Under the pieces are notes generated by a model, which saw nothing but the letters and a program-made list of their open reading frames with translations, was not told the origin of the DNA and made no database searches. Positions 10,585-21,685 of a DNA stretch of 64,000 nt are shown in pieces. A program made the translations under genes and the position numbers. The stretch comes from Mastigamoeba balamuthi (lineage: Eukaryota; Evosea; Mastigamoebida; Mastigamoebidae), in NCBI GenBank assembly GCA_902651635.1, contig CACRSC010000001.1, positions 252,733 to 316,732 of the forward strand, written 5' to 3'. Within the stretch, counting starts at the first letter, position 1. Every line of letters begins with the position of its first letter.

Positions 10585-11806
10585 CTACATTGGCGACTGC
10601 TTTGAGGGGACCAGTGGTCGCTCCAGGTCAGTCGACGCGGTTCTGCGCCCGACCAGCGGCGTCGGCGGGCCGTTGGGGCGCACGAGCAGCGCGGGCCTCG
10701 GCAGCTGCTTGGCGGCCGACATGGGCGTGCTCGTGGACGAGTCGAGCGAGCGCCCCGTCACAAACTCCCTCCACCGCGCAGGCGTCTTGCCGGCGGCGCA
10801 CGCGGCCGGCGTCCCCATCTCGTTGAGCAGCTCCTCGTCCTCGGCGCTCAGGTGCGCCCTGTCGCCCGAGCTCGCCGCGCTCTTCTTCGCGGGCGTCGCT
10901 GTGTACGGCATCGTGGCGACCCCCATGCCCAGCCTGCTCGCGATGTCGCCGTACATGCGCTCGAGCCGCTGCAGCCGCTGCTCGACAGACGGCTGCGTGC
11001 AGTCCCAGCGCACGCGCCTCTCGGCCTCGGCCTCGGTGGCGGGCGCGCTGAGCGAGCCGCGTATCTCCGCGATGGAGTCGCGGACGTCGTCGATGGCGTG
11101 GGCGCAGTACTCGAGCAGCTCTCTGTCGGGCTTCGCGGGCGGCGCGGACTTGCCCCCGCGCCCCGCCGCCGCGATGGGGAGCGGCGGCGGCGTCGACGAC
11201 GCAGCCCCTTCGGACAGCCGCACCTCCTTGCCCTCGCCCCTGAGCGTTATCTGCTGCACGCGCTTGGCCCCGAGCACCACGTCGACCCACGCGCTGTACA
11301 CCCCCACCTCGACGGGGGCGAACTCGACCTGAGGGTGGTCCGTGAGGACGACACGGGCGATGGGGGGGCGGGGGTGGGGGTGGGCAGACCTCGATCTCGA
11401 GAGGGAAGGCGTCGAGCGAGTCGTGGGGCAGAGGCGGCGGGTCCACGATGGAAAACGGCGAGGACTGCGGGCGGACGCTCAGGTGCTCCACAGTGTCCGT
11501 GGCGCCGCCCACGAGGGTGAAGCGGACCACGCGGCGCGAGTGCACGCGCACGCGCTTGAAGTCGATGCCACCGATGACTATCACCACTTTTGATGCCCGC
11601 TCGAGAGCGCCTGAGCACTCCTTGATGTTCTTATTTTGGCGGGAGTATCTGCACTGCCGAGATTTTCTGCCCGATCCGCTCCAAGCCGGCGGGGAGTGGG
11701 TGAGAAGTTGAGTGGTCGCTCGGGAATGTCGGCCGTGTGTTGATGAGAGCGAGCCGCACGTTCGTCGTCCGGATGGTGCAGCACACAACGGATAATATGC
11801 TCTCAT
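10585..11806 (-). CDS. ASH-domain (ASPM/SPD-2/Hydin-like) protein with coiled coil
   Basis: Two exons (11806-11390 and 11328-10585) join in phase 0 across a 61-nt intron (GTCTGC...CCTCAG), giving about 386 residues. Across the splice an Ig-like ASH/MSP-type fold is visible: VVIVIGGIDFKRVRVHSRRV, then SSPFSIV, then VEFAPVEVGVY, then ITLRGEG. That pattern (small beta domain, F-x-P-x-x-x-G-x-Y, final I-x-L-x-G-x-G) is typical of ASH/Hydin repeats, often found in centrosomal, spindle or ciliary proteins. The C-terminal half is Ala/Arg/Glu-rich with a likely coiled segment (RLQRLERMYGDIASRL) and a low-complexity tail. The ATG at 11806 is the first in frame; the first 45 or so residues look non-conserved, so the true start is unsure. 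Divergent from the dehydrogenase gene, 136 bp away. Confidence 0.6.
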
Positions 11807-11942
11807 GGAACTTCAGCGACGTCTCGTCCAAACGTCAGAGCGGTGACGTGGATCGTCACAGTGAACACCGGGGAAAAAAGTGGACAAAGCGATTCAAACG
11901 ATAAGATCAGCTCGCTGAGCGACTTCACCGCACCCCACACCG

Positions 11943-13543
11943 ATGGAGACAGCAGCGGCGGCTCGCATCGAGGTCCTCCAGCGGCACCTCTGCTGCTCCA
12001 AGCCCCCGCTGATGCAGATGCGCCCCGAGGCCGTCCGCGACCTCATGCTGTCCAACGGCCAGCACCGCGCCTACATGGTGTGGGACCGCCAGTCCGGCCA
12101 GATCCGCGTCTCGCACCCCATGTTCGACGAGATGGCCAAGTTCTTCGCCGCGGACCCCGTCGACTACCGCTGCCACGAGGGCGTCTTCCTCGAGATCGGC
12201 CAGCGCACCCGCTACCTCCTCGGGGCCTTCGTCCTCAAGACCGTCCGCGGCGCTGCTGGCGGCGGCGTGCGCCTGCTGGGCTACAACACGTTCGAGGCCT
12301 ACATCAGGGACGGCCTGCGCCTGGCCCTGGGCATGAGCAGGAAGAACGCCCTCGCGGGCATCTGGTGGGGTGGGGGCAAGGGCGTGGTCGCTGCCCTCGA
12401 TCCCGGGCAGTGCCGGAGCCGCGCCTTCCGCAACGTCCTCTTCGCCGAGTACGGCGCCTTCATGAGCTCGCTCAACGGCTGCTATGTCACTGCCGGTACG
12501 GCCTGCGAAGTTTGTTTTTCTTCGTCGGCGTTGTAGGGATATTTTCGAGATATTTCCTGTTCAGATTCTTGGATTCCCTGCGCTGTACGGCACTGACAGG
12601 TCAGCCACACGCCTGCCCGATGCGTTGCAGAGGACCTGGGCGTTAAGACCCCGGACATGGACCAGGTGTTCAGGACGACGAGGTACACGACCTGCGTCAG
12701 CGAGTCGCTCGGTGGCAGCGGCAACCCGTCGATCAAGACCGGCTGGGGCATCGTCTGCGGCATGGAGGCCGCACTCGACCACCTCGGCTACACCGCAGGC
12801 GTCGCTGGCAAGACCGTTGCCGTCATGGGAGCCGGCAACGTCGCTACGTCCATGATGACCCGCCTGGCCGAGAAGGGCGTCGGACACGTCATCTGCGCTG
12901 ACGCCAACCCCGACGCGGTGGCCGCTGCCCGCGTGAGGTTCGCGAAGCTCCCCAACTTCACGTTCAGGCACGCACCCTCGGGCGACTTCTCGATCCTGTA
13001 CGAGGACGTCGACGTGGTGTCGCCGTGCGCGGTCGGTGGCGTCCTGAATCCGCGCACGATCCCCAACATCAAGGCCAAGATCGTCTGCGGGGCGGCCAAC
13101 AACCAGCTGCTAGACGACCGCAACGACGACAAGCTTATGCGCGCTCGCGGCATCCGCTTCATCGTCGACTTTGTCATTAACCGCATGGGTTCGTTGCCCT
13201 CCACCCCCCAGAGAAAAGGACGCTCACAGAGGCTCTTCGGATTGTGTGTGCAGGCATTGTCAATTGCGCCAACGAACAGTATGGAAGGCTGGAGAACGAC
13301 CCCGCAATCGAGAAGCACTTCAGCCGCGAGTACAAGGATGGCATCTACCAGGTCGTCAGGCGCGTGCTGGAGCTGGCGGACAAGCGCGGCTGCACCGAGG
13401 TCGAGGCGGCAGCGCAGCTGGCGGACGAGGCAGCTGATGTGCCGCACCCTATCTGGGGCCACCGCGGCCAGATGATCATCGACGAGCTCGTCAGGACCAA
13501 GTGGCATCTCCAGAAGCACAACCCCCTCCCTGCTGCTCTGTGA
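11943..13543 (+). CDS. Leu/Glu/Phe/Val dehydrogenase (leucine-dehydrogenase type)
   Basis: Exons 11943-12495, 12631-13188 and 13254-13543 join in phase (introns GTACGG...TTGCAG, 135 nt; GTTCGT...GTGCAG, 65 nt) for 466 residues. Family marks: the substrate-side GGGKG lysine motif, the SLGGSGNPS segment typical of leucine/phenylalanine dehydrogenases, a Rossmann GAGNVA with an acidic residue after strand 2 (ICADAN) favouring NAD, and SPCAVGGVLN plus CGAANNQL. The enzyme would deaminate a branched-chain or aromatic amino acid (or the reverse) with NAD(P), probably in the cytosol, since no targeting peptide is obvious. It is longer than bacterial leucine dehydrogenases (about 360 residues). The leucine-type signature is commoner in bacteria; spliceosomal introns show the gene is settled in this genome. 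Substrate not determinable by eye. Confidence 0.85.
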
Positions 13544-14009
13544 CGGGCTGGAAGGAAGGGCCGTGGTCCCTCGCCCTGCGCCGATGCGTACTTGCAGCCA
13601 GTGAGCTCTCCTGGAACTGAATAGCAATGCAAAAGGCACTCGTTTCCCTCTTTGTGTGCGCATTTATGCTTGTTTTCTAGTCCATACACAAAAGCAGCCA
13701 GCGCGAAAAATGAAGAGTCAGATTCTGGAGGTATCAGAAGGTGGTCATGTGTGTGCTCGGGTTGGCGTAGTGGCGTACAACAAAGAGGGCCCGCACCTTG
13801 CTCGTCAGTTCCTAGCTGCATTTTCAGTGTGGTTTTTCTGGAAAGACCTGGGGATTTTCCTCTGATTTCTGTATCTCCCGCACCCTCTGCTAAACCGCGC
13901 ACTTGACGCACGCGCCTCCCCCATCGCGCCTGCAGTGCATATTTTACCCCCGCCCTCCACCAAGACCGCCAGCGGTCCCCCCCCCTCGCCGTTTCCACCG
14001 CGCGCAAAA
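13544..14009. other. Intergenic, no gene seen
   Basis: Dehydrogenase 3' region followed by a C-rich, pyrimidine-rich leader (CCCCGCCCTCCACC-type) before the next ATG. I see no conserved open frame or RNA. Confidence 0.5.
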
Positions 14010-16172
14010 ATGGAGGCTGTGGCCGAGTATCTGCACAAGCACAGGCGCGGGTCGCTGGTCTTTGGGGTGTATGGCCTCGCGCTGTGCCTGCTGCTCGGCA
14101 TCGCGTCCTTCTCGCGCGAGACCTCGTCGATAACGTCCTCGCGCGCGGCGTTCTGGTCGTGGAGCGACCTCGAGGCCATGCGCAGGTCCAGCACCACCGT
14201 CGGCCGCGTCGACACGGGCGTCCGGTCCGTCGTCATTGTCGTCGTCGACGCGCTGCGCCACGACGTCGCCTACCACGCGCCCACCAAGATGCGCGCGCTG
14301 CTCTGCGGCGACGGCAGCAGGTACTACGCGGAGAACTACGCGCCCGACGTCCTCGCCATAGAGGCCACCGCAGAGCTCCCTTCGTTCTCCGTCCCCGCGC
14401 GCGCCTCGCTGTTCTCGGGGGCACCGCCGGAGATGACCGGGTGCGCTAGTTCCGCCTTCGGTAGGGGAGGACTGGGGGAGGTTGTGCACTAAAGGGTTAT
14501 GGCCATTAGGGTAGTCGGGGACGATAATGCGCCCACGCCAATGTCGTTCGACACGGTGTTCGGCCGCGTCGGCGCGGTCGGCATGCACAGGGTCATGGTC
14601 GAGTCCGAGGCCGCCGGCATCGCGATGGTCGGCGACGTGCCGGCGTTTGGCGGGTGGGCCGTCGCGGACGTGCGTGCTGTTCGCCAGGCGCAGGCGACGG
14701 GCGACCACTGGCGCGTCGACGAGCTCAAGGTCCAGCTGGCCGAGATCGACATGATGGTGAGCAGATGGGACGGGCCGGAGGAAGACAGGACGTCCCTCCT
14801 CTACGTCCCGATCACGCACATCGACTCGGTCGTCCACGAGTACGGCGTGTCGAGGAAGTACTACTCGGCTGTAGACAACGCCTCGGACTTTGTCGAGCGC
14901 CTGTTCCGCCAGGCCGACAACAATACCGTCGTTGTGGTCGTCTCCGACCATGGGCACGCCGACCCCGGCGGCCACGGCGGCAGCGAGCCGGCAGTCCTCC
15001 GCATCCCCATCGCGTTCTACCGCAGGGGGTCGCGCATCGGCGGCTCCGAAAGCTGTGGCGACGGCACACAGGGCAAGTACCGCATGATAGACCTCGCGCC
15101 GACAATTACTGCGTTGCTGGGCCTGCCACCCCCGCTCCAGAGCCAGGGGGCGCTCATCTCAGACGTCCTCGAGAAGATGCTGTCGCTCCCGGCGCAGAGG
15201 GGCGTGCGGAGGCTGCAGTTCCTGCACACGGAGAAGTATGTGACGCGGTACGTGGCCGCCACGGGCATGTCGCTGTCGGAGAGCGACAGGAAGAAGCTCG
15301 ACCGCGAGGATGACCCCGGCATGAACCCCGACGTGTTCAAGGACCCACAGGCCATCGCCGTCTACAAGGACATCACGCTCGACATACACGGCGTGCTCGA
15401 GTCTGTGCGCTTGAGGCACCTCGCGCTCCTGATACACCGCAACGCCGCCGTGGCGACGGCGATCACGTTCGTCCTCTGCGTGATCCCCTTCGCGATACTG
15501 CAGATGGTAACCGCCTGCGACCCGTTCTCGGTCGTGCGCTGCCGGACGAGGCTCCGCAACGCCAAGAAGAACCGCGCCTCGCTGCTTCTGTCGCTCGGCA
15601 TGTGGACATCCTCGTGCGCTATCGCCTGGACGTTCTTCCTCATCACGGAGCGCTTCTTCGTGCACCCGTGGAGCGGCTGGACGCTGAGCATCACGATGGT
15701 GTCCAACAGGGCCGAGAGGTTCGGCCACTTTGTGGGGGCGTTCGTCTCCGGGCTGCTGGCCGCGTTCCTCGTGCACGCGATGGTGCTGGTCATCCTGCTG
15801 CGCAGGAGCAAGCGCACGACTTATCTGCTGCGCCACTACTCGGCAGCGATCGGCTGCTGTGCCGCGTCGATCACGCTCGCCACCGCGAGCTCTACGTGGG
15901 TGTTCTTCCCGGGGCTGCTGCACATCCCGTACGTCACCAGCGAGGCGTGGGACTCGCGATTCAGGTCGCTCATTGCGATGACGATCACGCTGCCGATGAC
16001 TGTGGTGCCGGTGCTGTGGGTGCTGCTGTGGCCGTACCACACGGCCAAGGACACCTGGTTGCTGGAGATGGCCCGCTGCAAGACTGTCGGAATCTTCCTG
16101 CCCACGTACGAGGTCCTAAGTATGAACTCCTCCTCATCCGGAGGAGGAGCTCCTCACTTGGACGATTATTAG
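14010..16172 (+). CDS. Alkaline-phosphatase-superfamily membrane phospho-/sulfo-transferase or phosphodiesterase
   Basis: Exons 14010-14440 and 14510-16172 (69-nt intron GTGCGC...CATTAG, phase 2) give 697 residues. An N-terminal membrane anchor (GVYGLALCLLLGIASF) precedes the catalytic fold. Metal ligands of the superfamily are visible: VVIVVVDALRHD, a nucleophile region ELPSFSVPARASLFSG (Ser where others have Thr), THIDSVVHEYG, and VVSDHGHADPGGHGG. After the catalytic part come several C-terminal membrane segments. This topology resembles GPI ethanolamine-phosphate transferases (PIGN/PIGO/PIGG group) and related ER enzymes acting in the lumen. The usual DHxGH after the Asp is not kept (HIDSVVHEYG), so the exact substrate is open. 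Starts at an ATG in an AAAAATGG context. Confidence 0.7.
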
Positions 16173-16261
16173 TTCCCTGTACACACACACAAACCAAGAC
16201 AAACAAAAACAACAAGATTTTCCTATCTTCTTTCACTTTCTCTGCTGCTCTGACGTCCGCG

Positions 16262-17028
16262 ATGGCCGACACTGACCGCCACGCGGCAGAAGTATCGCGT
16301 GTGCTGGGCGCGCAAGACCACTTCGCCGTGCTCGACCTCGAGTGCCATGCCGTCGCGGTGGAGGAGATCAAGCGCCGGTACAAGGCACGCGCGACGCCTG
16401 TTGTCTGCGCGTGCGCGTTCTCACGGGCCGGCGCCAGAGCATCGCAGTGCTCGTGCACCCGGACAAGTGCAGGGCGCACGGGGCAGAGGACGCGTTCAAG
16501 AAGGTGGTGGCAGCGTATGAGCAGCTCAGCGATCCCAAGCACCAGGCGGAGTACCTCGAGAAGCTGCTCAGTGGACCCGAGGCCTTTCTGTCCTCGCGAG
16601 GGCGGCGGGAGCGCCAGTGGGACGACGCGGAGGCCCGCGAGGCCAAGCGAGCGAAGAAGGAGAGGGCGCGCCAGAGGGAAGAGGAGATGCTCGAGTCCCT
16701 CAGGGACAAGATCGAGGGCCGCTTTGAGGCGAACTGCAGTGCCTGGAGCAAGTTCCAGACAGCAAAGCAGCCCCCTGGCTCAGCCGTGCCACGAAGAGCC
16801 CCAGCATCGCTCAGCACTGCCCCGAGTGACACTGGGAGTGGCTCGAAGAAGCCGTACATCCCTGCGGGCACTTGGATAGCCGCGGACGACAAGGGGGCAG
16901 TTGGGGAGCGCATGCCCTATACATGTGCCTGCTGCAGGTCATCTTTTCCCACACAAGAGGATCTCGCGCAGCACGAAAAGACTGAGCTGCACGCTTTCAA
17001 TTCAGAGCTATTTGGAACTGGCAAATAA
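16262..17028 (+). CDS. J-domain protein (DNAJC8-like) with C-terminal C2H2 finger
   Basis: Exons 16262-16384 and 16438-17028 join in phase 0 only if the intron starts with GC (AAG|GCACGC...GCCAG, 53 nt). Translation across it is EEIKRRYKSIAVLVHPDKC, a normal helix II-HPD-helix III of a J domain. Total 237 residues. After the J domain comes a highly charged helix (EAKRAKKERARQREEEM), like DNAJC8/Spf31, a spliceosome-associated co-chaperone. The end carries a C2H2-like finger (YTCACCRSSF, then QEDLAQHEKTELH), not part of human DNAJC8. The role is probably to recruit Hsp70 to an RNA-protein complex; this is inference. AATAAA follows at 17123. Confidence 0.75.
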
Positions 17029-17122
17029 ACCCAACGGCCGAGACCTGCAAGCGGTTGTCATCACAAACTACAGCAAATTCCTTTGAATTCTGTTGTCTAA
17101 TTTTGTAAGAACAATGTACCTC

Positions 17123-17128
17123 AATAAA
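17123..17128 (+). terminator. AATAAA poly(A) signal
   Basis: Canonical hexamer 95 bp after the stop of the J-domain gene, in a locally AT-rich stretch. Confidence 0.5.
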
Positions 17129-17294
17129 CACAATTGAAATGTAAAGTGCTCTGTCACGGCCTTCTAAACCGTATTGCATGAAATCATCAGGGTCATTGCC
17201 CAGTGCGTCTCTTCATTGCACTCGAAGACAAAATCTCTGGAAAGAAATATGATCTGTTTGAAACTTCTGATGTCAGAAGAAACTAACTAGGCGT

Positions 17295-18635
17295 TCAGTT
17301 ATGGGACACGGCAGCAGAGCTGACTGGAGAACCGATCTTGTGGAAGATATATAGCCCCACCCACTGGCCAGAGTTGTCCATGCTGTGGCACGCCGACAGC
17401 CGCAGATCCGGGGCGCAGTTGTCTTCCAGAATGGTGTCCATCAAGCGGTGCTCGATCGTCATCATCAGCGCCGTGCCTCCAGGCTTCAGGACCCTCTGCA
17501 CCTCCGACAGGATCCTCCCGTAGTTCCTCTTGTTGTCTCGGTGGGACCCTGTGTGCTGACACTGAGAAACGTAGACGGTATTGCGGTTGGAACGGACCAC
17601 ACCGGCGCCCGTAGGGCATGTCGCAGATGATCTTGTCGAAGACAGCCGGCCTGACGGGCAGACTCAGAGCACTCCTGCAAGGGCGTCTCAGCACACGGCT
17701 GGCAAAACGAGGCGCACCACTGCACAGTGTCCGGTCTCAGCCACGCCGTGGAGCATCGCGAGTTTGCGGATGATGCGGTAATGGCCTCAGGGTCGATGTC
17801 GCCCCCGAGGCAGAAGTTCATCGGCCAGACCTCGGCGCACTCTGCAGGCAGTGCTGTCAGTGGCGCACCAGCAAGGGATCCTGACGGACCGATGGGGATG
17901 GTGCCCGCGCCGCACATGGGGTCCAGGACGAAGTCGCCGGGCTCGACGTAGTCCATACGGGCCAGGGCGTACGCGATGCTGCTCTTGAGTGTCGTCCGCA
18001 CGCAGAGCTCGCGGTGGCGCTTGTGCAGGTCCTGCTTGATGCGCCGCGAGAGCGAGATGCCCAGCACGGCCAGCGTCCCGTACAGGTGCGCGTAGACCTC
18101 GAGGTCGAACTCCTTGAGGTCCACCCCCCACTGCATCTTCTCGATCGTCCCCCCTGCCATGTTCCCTGCGAACTGTCGTTGTGCTGAGAGCCACGCGCGA
18201 GCACTCGATGGGGGAGGGGACGTCACTCACGTCGGGGCCGTGCCACTCGTGCGGGCCCTCGCGTATCGCGGTCGCCCTGAACGTGGGCGTCGCCGTGTTG
18301 ATGGGGTTGCCGCTCTTCTTGCGCGGCAGGAACTCGGCCGAGGCCTTCCACGCCTCGAGGGCGGGCCCGTAGTCCGCAGAGGCGGCCCAGTCCTCCGCCT
18401 GCTTGAACGCCACGTCGGCGGTGGCGTCCAGCGTGTCCTCCTCGCGGATGAAGGCGAAGAGGTTGTCCGCCGAGCGCAGCTGGAACCACTGCGCTGGGGG
18501 CGCGTGCGTGCGGAACACGACGACGCCGCGGCGCTCGTGGGCGCGGACCCACTCGACGGGCTGCAGCTTCTCGCGGATCTCCGCCTCGGCCAGACCCTCA
18601 AGCACCGCCGGCACTACCGCAAAGAGGGTCGCCAT
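17295..18635 (-). CDS. THUMP-type tRNA guanine-N2 methyltransferase (THUMPD2/3-like)
   Basis: Five exons (18635-18231, 18172-17890, 17841-17697, 17650-17601, 17548-17295) with introns of 58, 48, 46 and 52 nt; all phases agree, giving 378 residues. The first exon holds a THUMP-like region. The joined second part has VDLKEFDLEVYAHL and LGISLS, then LKSSIAYALARM, then VLDPMCGAGTIPI (SAM-binding motif I) and FDKIICDMPYGRR (D-x-P-Y/F catalytic motif IV of N-methyltransferases acting on exocyclic amines), then RVLKPGGTALMM. These proteins make m2G in tRNA (with TRMT112 for THUMPD2/3). The region between GDIDPEAI and the D-x-P-Y motif is a little short. Divergent from nicastrin, 248 bp away. Confidence 0.8.
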
Positions 18636-18788
18636 CCGCCCTGAGGAGCCGCGTCCTGATGTGTGAGTGCAGCATGCTGACATCATCGAAATATCTTAGT
18701 GTTCGAATCTGCTGTTGTCGGCCTGATCGAAATAGAATTCAGGAACCAGTAGCGAATGCCCACTCTTGAGGGCCTCTGCTGCTCCTCT

Positions 18789-18836
18789 CAAATCCACTAT
18801 AAGGGTGGCGGCAGCCCCATTATTGTAGTGGATTTG
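18789..18836. promoter_or_regulatory. Inverted repeat in the THUMPD-nicastrin divergent promoter
   Basis: CAAATCCACTATAA (18789-18802) is repeated in reverse complement at 18823-18836 with one G:U-type mismatch, around a 20-nt spacer holding GGG and CCCC that could pair further. It sits 48 bp before the nicastrin ATG. It may be a dimeric factor site or an mRNA leader hairpin. Confidence 0.4.
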
Positions 18837-18883
18837 GTCGGCTAGATCTTCTTCACCCGGATATTTCGGTAAAGAAACCAGCG

Positions 18884-21438
18884 ATGAGGATTGCGCTGAT
18901 CGTCGTGTGCGCTCTGGCGTTCCTTGTCGAGGCCAACCAGCGCCACCTGGGCCCCGGCTCGTTGCGCTCGCGCATGTACGAGCCCATATCGGGCTTCCCC
19001 TGCGTCCGACTCCTCAACGCCTCTCGCCAAATCGGTTGTAGCCGTAAGACTCGTTATCCCTGCGTACTCCCCTGGCCCCGAGCGCCCACTCACCTCCGCG
19101 TGCGCTAGAGATACACGGTATCGTCAGTGGTGCTCTTCAGCTCCTCGAGACCGACGAAGACGTGTCGGCGTTTGCGAAGCACGCCCCGTTTGGAAACACC
19201 GTCGTGCTACTGAACTCCACGCTTTTCACGAGGTGCCCGCCACGTCAGACTGGGTGTGGCCGCGTCTCACCTTGCCCTTGCAGGTCTGTGATAGACAGGC
19301 TGCGCAAAACGTCGAATCTCGCTGGCGTGGCGGTGATGAGGGAGTCGGGAATCTCTAGCGGTGAGCTTGTTTTCCGGTTTCGCGTTTTCAAATTAATCAC
19401 GTCACTAATGATGTTATGGCCTCTTTCAGCTCAATCGCCAGATTCCAAGAGGCCGAATTCCAAGTTCGGTCTGCCGTCTGTCAAGTTTGATTGGAATCCG
19501 AGCGTATGGCAGTCTACCTCTTGTACTCGTGTCTGACAGGCAGGCTCGCAGGGTGACGATTTCATGTGGCAGGACTACCGCTTCCCTATATGGCTTATTC
19601 CCGCAAACGCCTCGGCAACTCTCAAGCAGAGGGCTCTGTCCAACAAGCAGAAGAACTCGTTCCCTCGGTGGGGCATGTCGCTACGCACCAAGATGAGCGC
19701 CAGCAAAGACTCGGTCACGTGCCTCAGGAGATGTGCGCTGCGCTCCCGTAGCTCGTTTCCAACAGGATTTCCGTGCAGCGCAGTGTCTGCCGATAGGAAG
19801 TCAGAGTGTTTGGGGCTCCCTCGGTGCGTTCAACATGTCGAAGCCTATCGTCCTTGCGGTATGCACACTGCCTCTCTCTCTCTCTCTCTCTCTCTCTTTG
19901 ACACTCACGAGGGGCCTTGCAGACGAGCACTCTGGACAGTGCTTCGTTCTTCCACGACGCCTCCCCCGGAGCTGATGCACACCTCTCGGGTGTGATTGCG
20001 CTGCTTGCTGCCCACGTATCATTGTCAAAGGCACGCTTGGCTCGGAAATTCTCCCAACTAACATCAACAACGGCAGGTGGACTTGTCTGCTGCGCCAAAC
20101 CAGCTTGCGTTTGCTTATTTCCAGGGAGAATCGTGGGACAACATGGGTTCGAGGAAGTTTGCTGATGACATTGCCAATTTCAAGTGCGACAAGGTCAACA
20201 AAGCCAAGCCCGAGCAATGCGACAGGCCGTTTGCCCTGTCGACCGCCTTCACCGGCATCAATTCCACCAATCTCCTCGCGGTGATCGACGTCTCCCAGGT
20301 CTCTTTGAACAATGGCGAGAGTGCGCACCATTCCCCTCACGTCGCACTCTGGCCTCACTGAGCTGCAAGATCCGCCAACCGTCTACGTCCATCGAATGAC
20401 GGACACACCGAGGAGTGTCGCCGACTGGATCCAGAACACTGTGCGGCAACTTTAGGACCGCCCTTCCTAACACCTGCGGATGGCCAGGGGATCCACATGA
20501 CCAACCTCTCCGTGTCCTCGGTTGACCCCAATGCCGAAGTCGGGGTGCCTCCGTCGCCTGCCATTTCGTTTTACCGTTCGTTCAAGACGCCGATCGTGGT
20601 CCTCGCGGAGCACAAGGCGGAGTTCACCAACCAGTGCGCTCGCTCGCCCTGCGCACCCTTCTCATCGATCGTGGTTGCCGCAGATACTATCACAGCCACA
20701 TGGACACGCAGATCAGCAACCCCGACAAGCTGTGCCTCGTGTCGACGCTGGTGGCCCGCAGCCTGTACTCTGCCGCCCGCAACGTGGTCGACGACTCTGT
20801 CGAGAACATCACCGTCGACTGCCAGCTCGTAAAGGACCTCGCGTATTGCCTTACTGTCAACTTCAAGTGCCCGCTGATCGAGAAGTACCTCGGGAACCTC
20901 AGCACCCCGGAGGGCAACGAGCTGAGGATGACGTACTACGTCGGGGTCTACGGCAGCGAGTACACGAACCCGTCGGTCCACCCGGCCTCGTACTTTGTCC
21001 GCGAGTTCCTAACGGACAACACCGCGTACGACCGCAAGGGCAACTGCACGGGCAAGAACGAGTGCGACGAGGGGTACGAGTGCGTCGGGGCGAGCCCCAA
21101 CACGACCTGCGTCAAGGCGCACGTCCACTACCACGTCGCCATCCCGCTGGGAATCGGCTGGTCTTACGGCGACTCGTCGTGGTACGTCAAGGACGAGAGC
21201 GAGTCTTCGTGGACTGAGAGCTAGTGCGTGGTCACTGGGTTCCCCTTTTCCCGCCGTCTCACCGCTCTGCGACGACCATGCGAACAGCTGGGGGAGCCTC
21301 TCCGCGGAGGTGTTCTTGATGGACGATCCGAAGAACGACCTGGCCATACTGCTGAGCGGCCTGGCTCTGCTGGGAGTGTCTGTCGTCACCACGTTCGTCT
21401 GCCGCCGCACGCTCAGCAAGCACTACAAGCTCGCATAG
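18884..21438 (+). CDS. NCSTN: Nicastrin, gamma-secretase subunit
   Basis: About a dozen short exons spread over 2.5 kb. The first starts with a signal peptide (MRIALIVVCALAFLVEA) and then GFPCVRLLNASRQIGC, which matches the nicastrin N-terminal block. Later exons give FGNTVVLLNSTLF, FMWQDYRFPIWLI (compare F-x-F-P-I-x-L), STLDSASFFHDASPGADA (the MDSRSFF-x-x-x-APGA block), LAFAYFQGESWDNMGSRKF (equivalent to the QGE-x-x-D-Y-I-G-S motif), a large ectodomain with NLS/NTT glycosylation sites, and a single C-terminal membrane helix (LAILLSGLALLGVSVV) with a short basic tail ending KHYKLA. Nicastrin guards substrate entry to presenilin and is needed for assembly. One intron has a CT microsatellite (about 19873-19898). 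Start ATG precedes the signal peptide; exon edges between 19040 and 20640 are approximate. Confidence 0.88.
19873..19898. repeat. (CT)n microsatellite in a nicastrin intron
   Basis: About 13 CT units form most of the polypyrimidine tract before an exon encoding STLDSASFFHD. Length changes here could affect splicing efficiency. Confidence 0.8.
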
Positions 21439-21685
21439 AACGACGGAAACGGACACGCCCGCAACCAAGAGAAAACAACCGAAGGAAGAAGCTGCACTTG
21501 TGTTGTGACGCCAACGCACGCGCCGCGCCTGAGAATTTTCTGCGAACCGGGGAACCGACGCGGAATGACGGACTGACATATCGAGATTTGTCCAGGCGGT
21601 CAGTCTTTTTTCTGCTGTCGTCCAGTCGCACGCACCTCCCTGCGCCCCGCCCGCGCCACAGGACATCCCGCACACAGCAGAGAGA

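Noticed and set aside
13944-16040. Long minus-strand open frames
   Set aside because: They are shadows of the phosphatase-fold gene caused by high GC at third positions; their Arg/Ala/Gly composition has no protein likeness.
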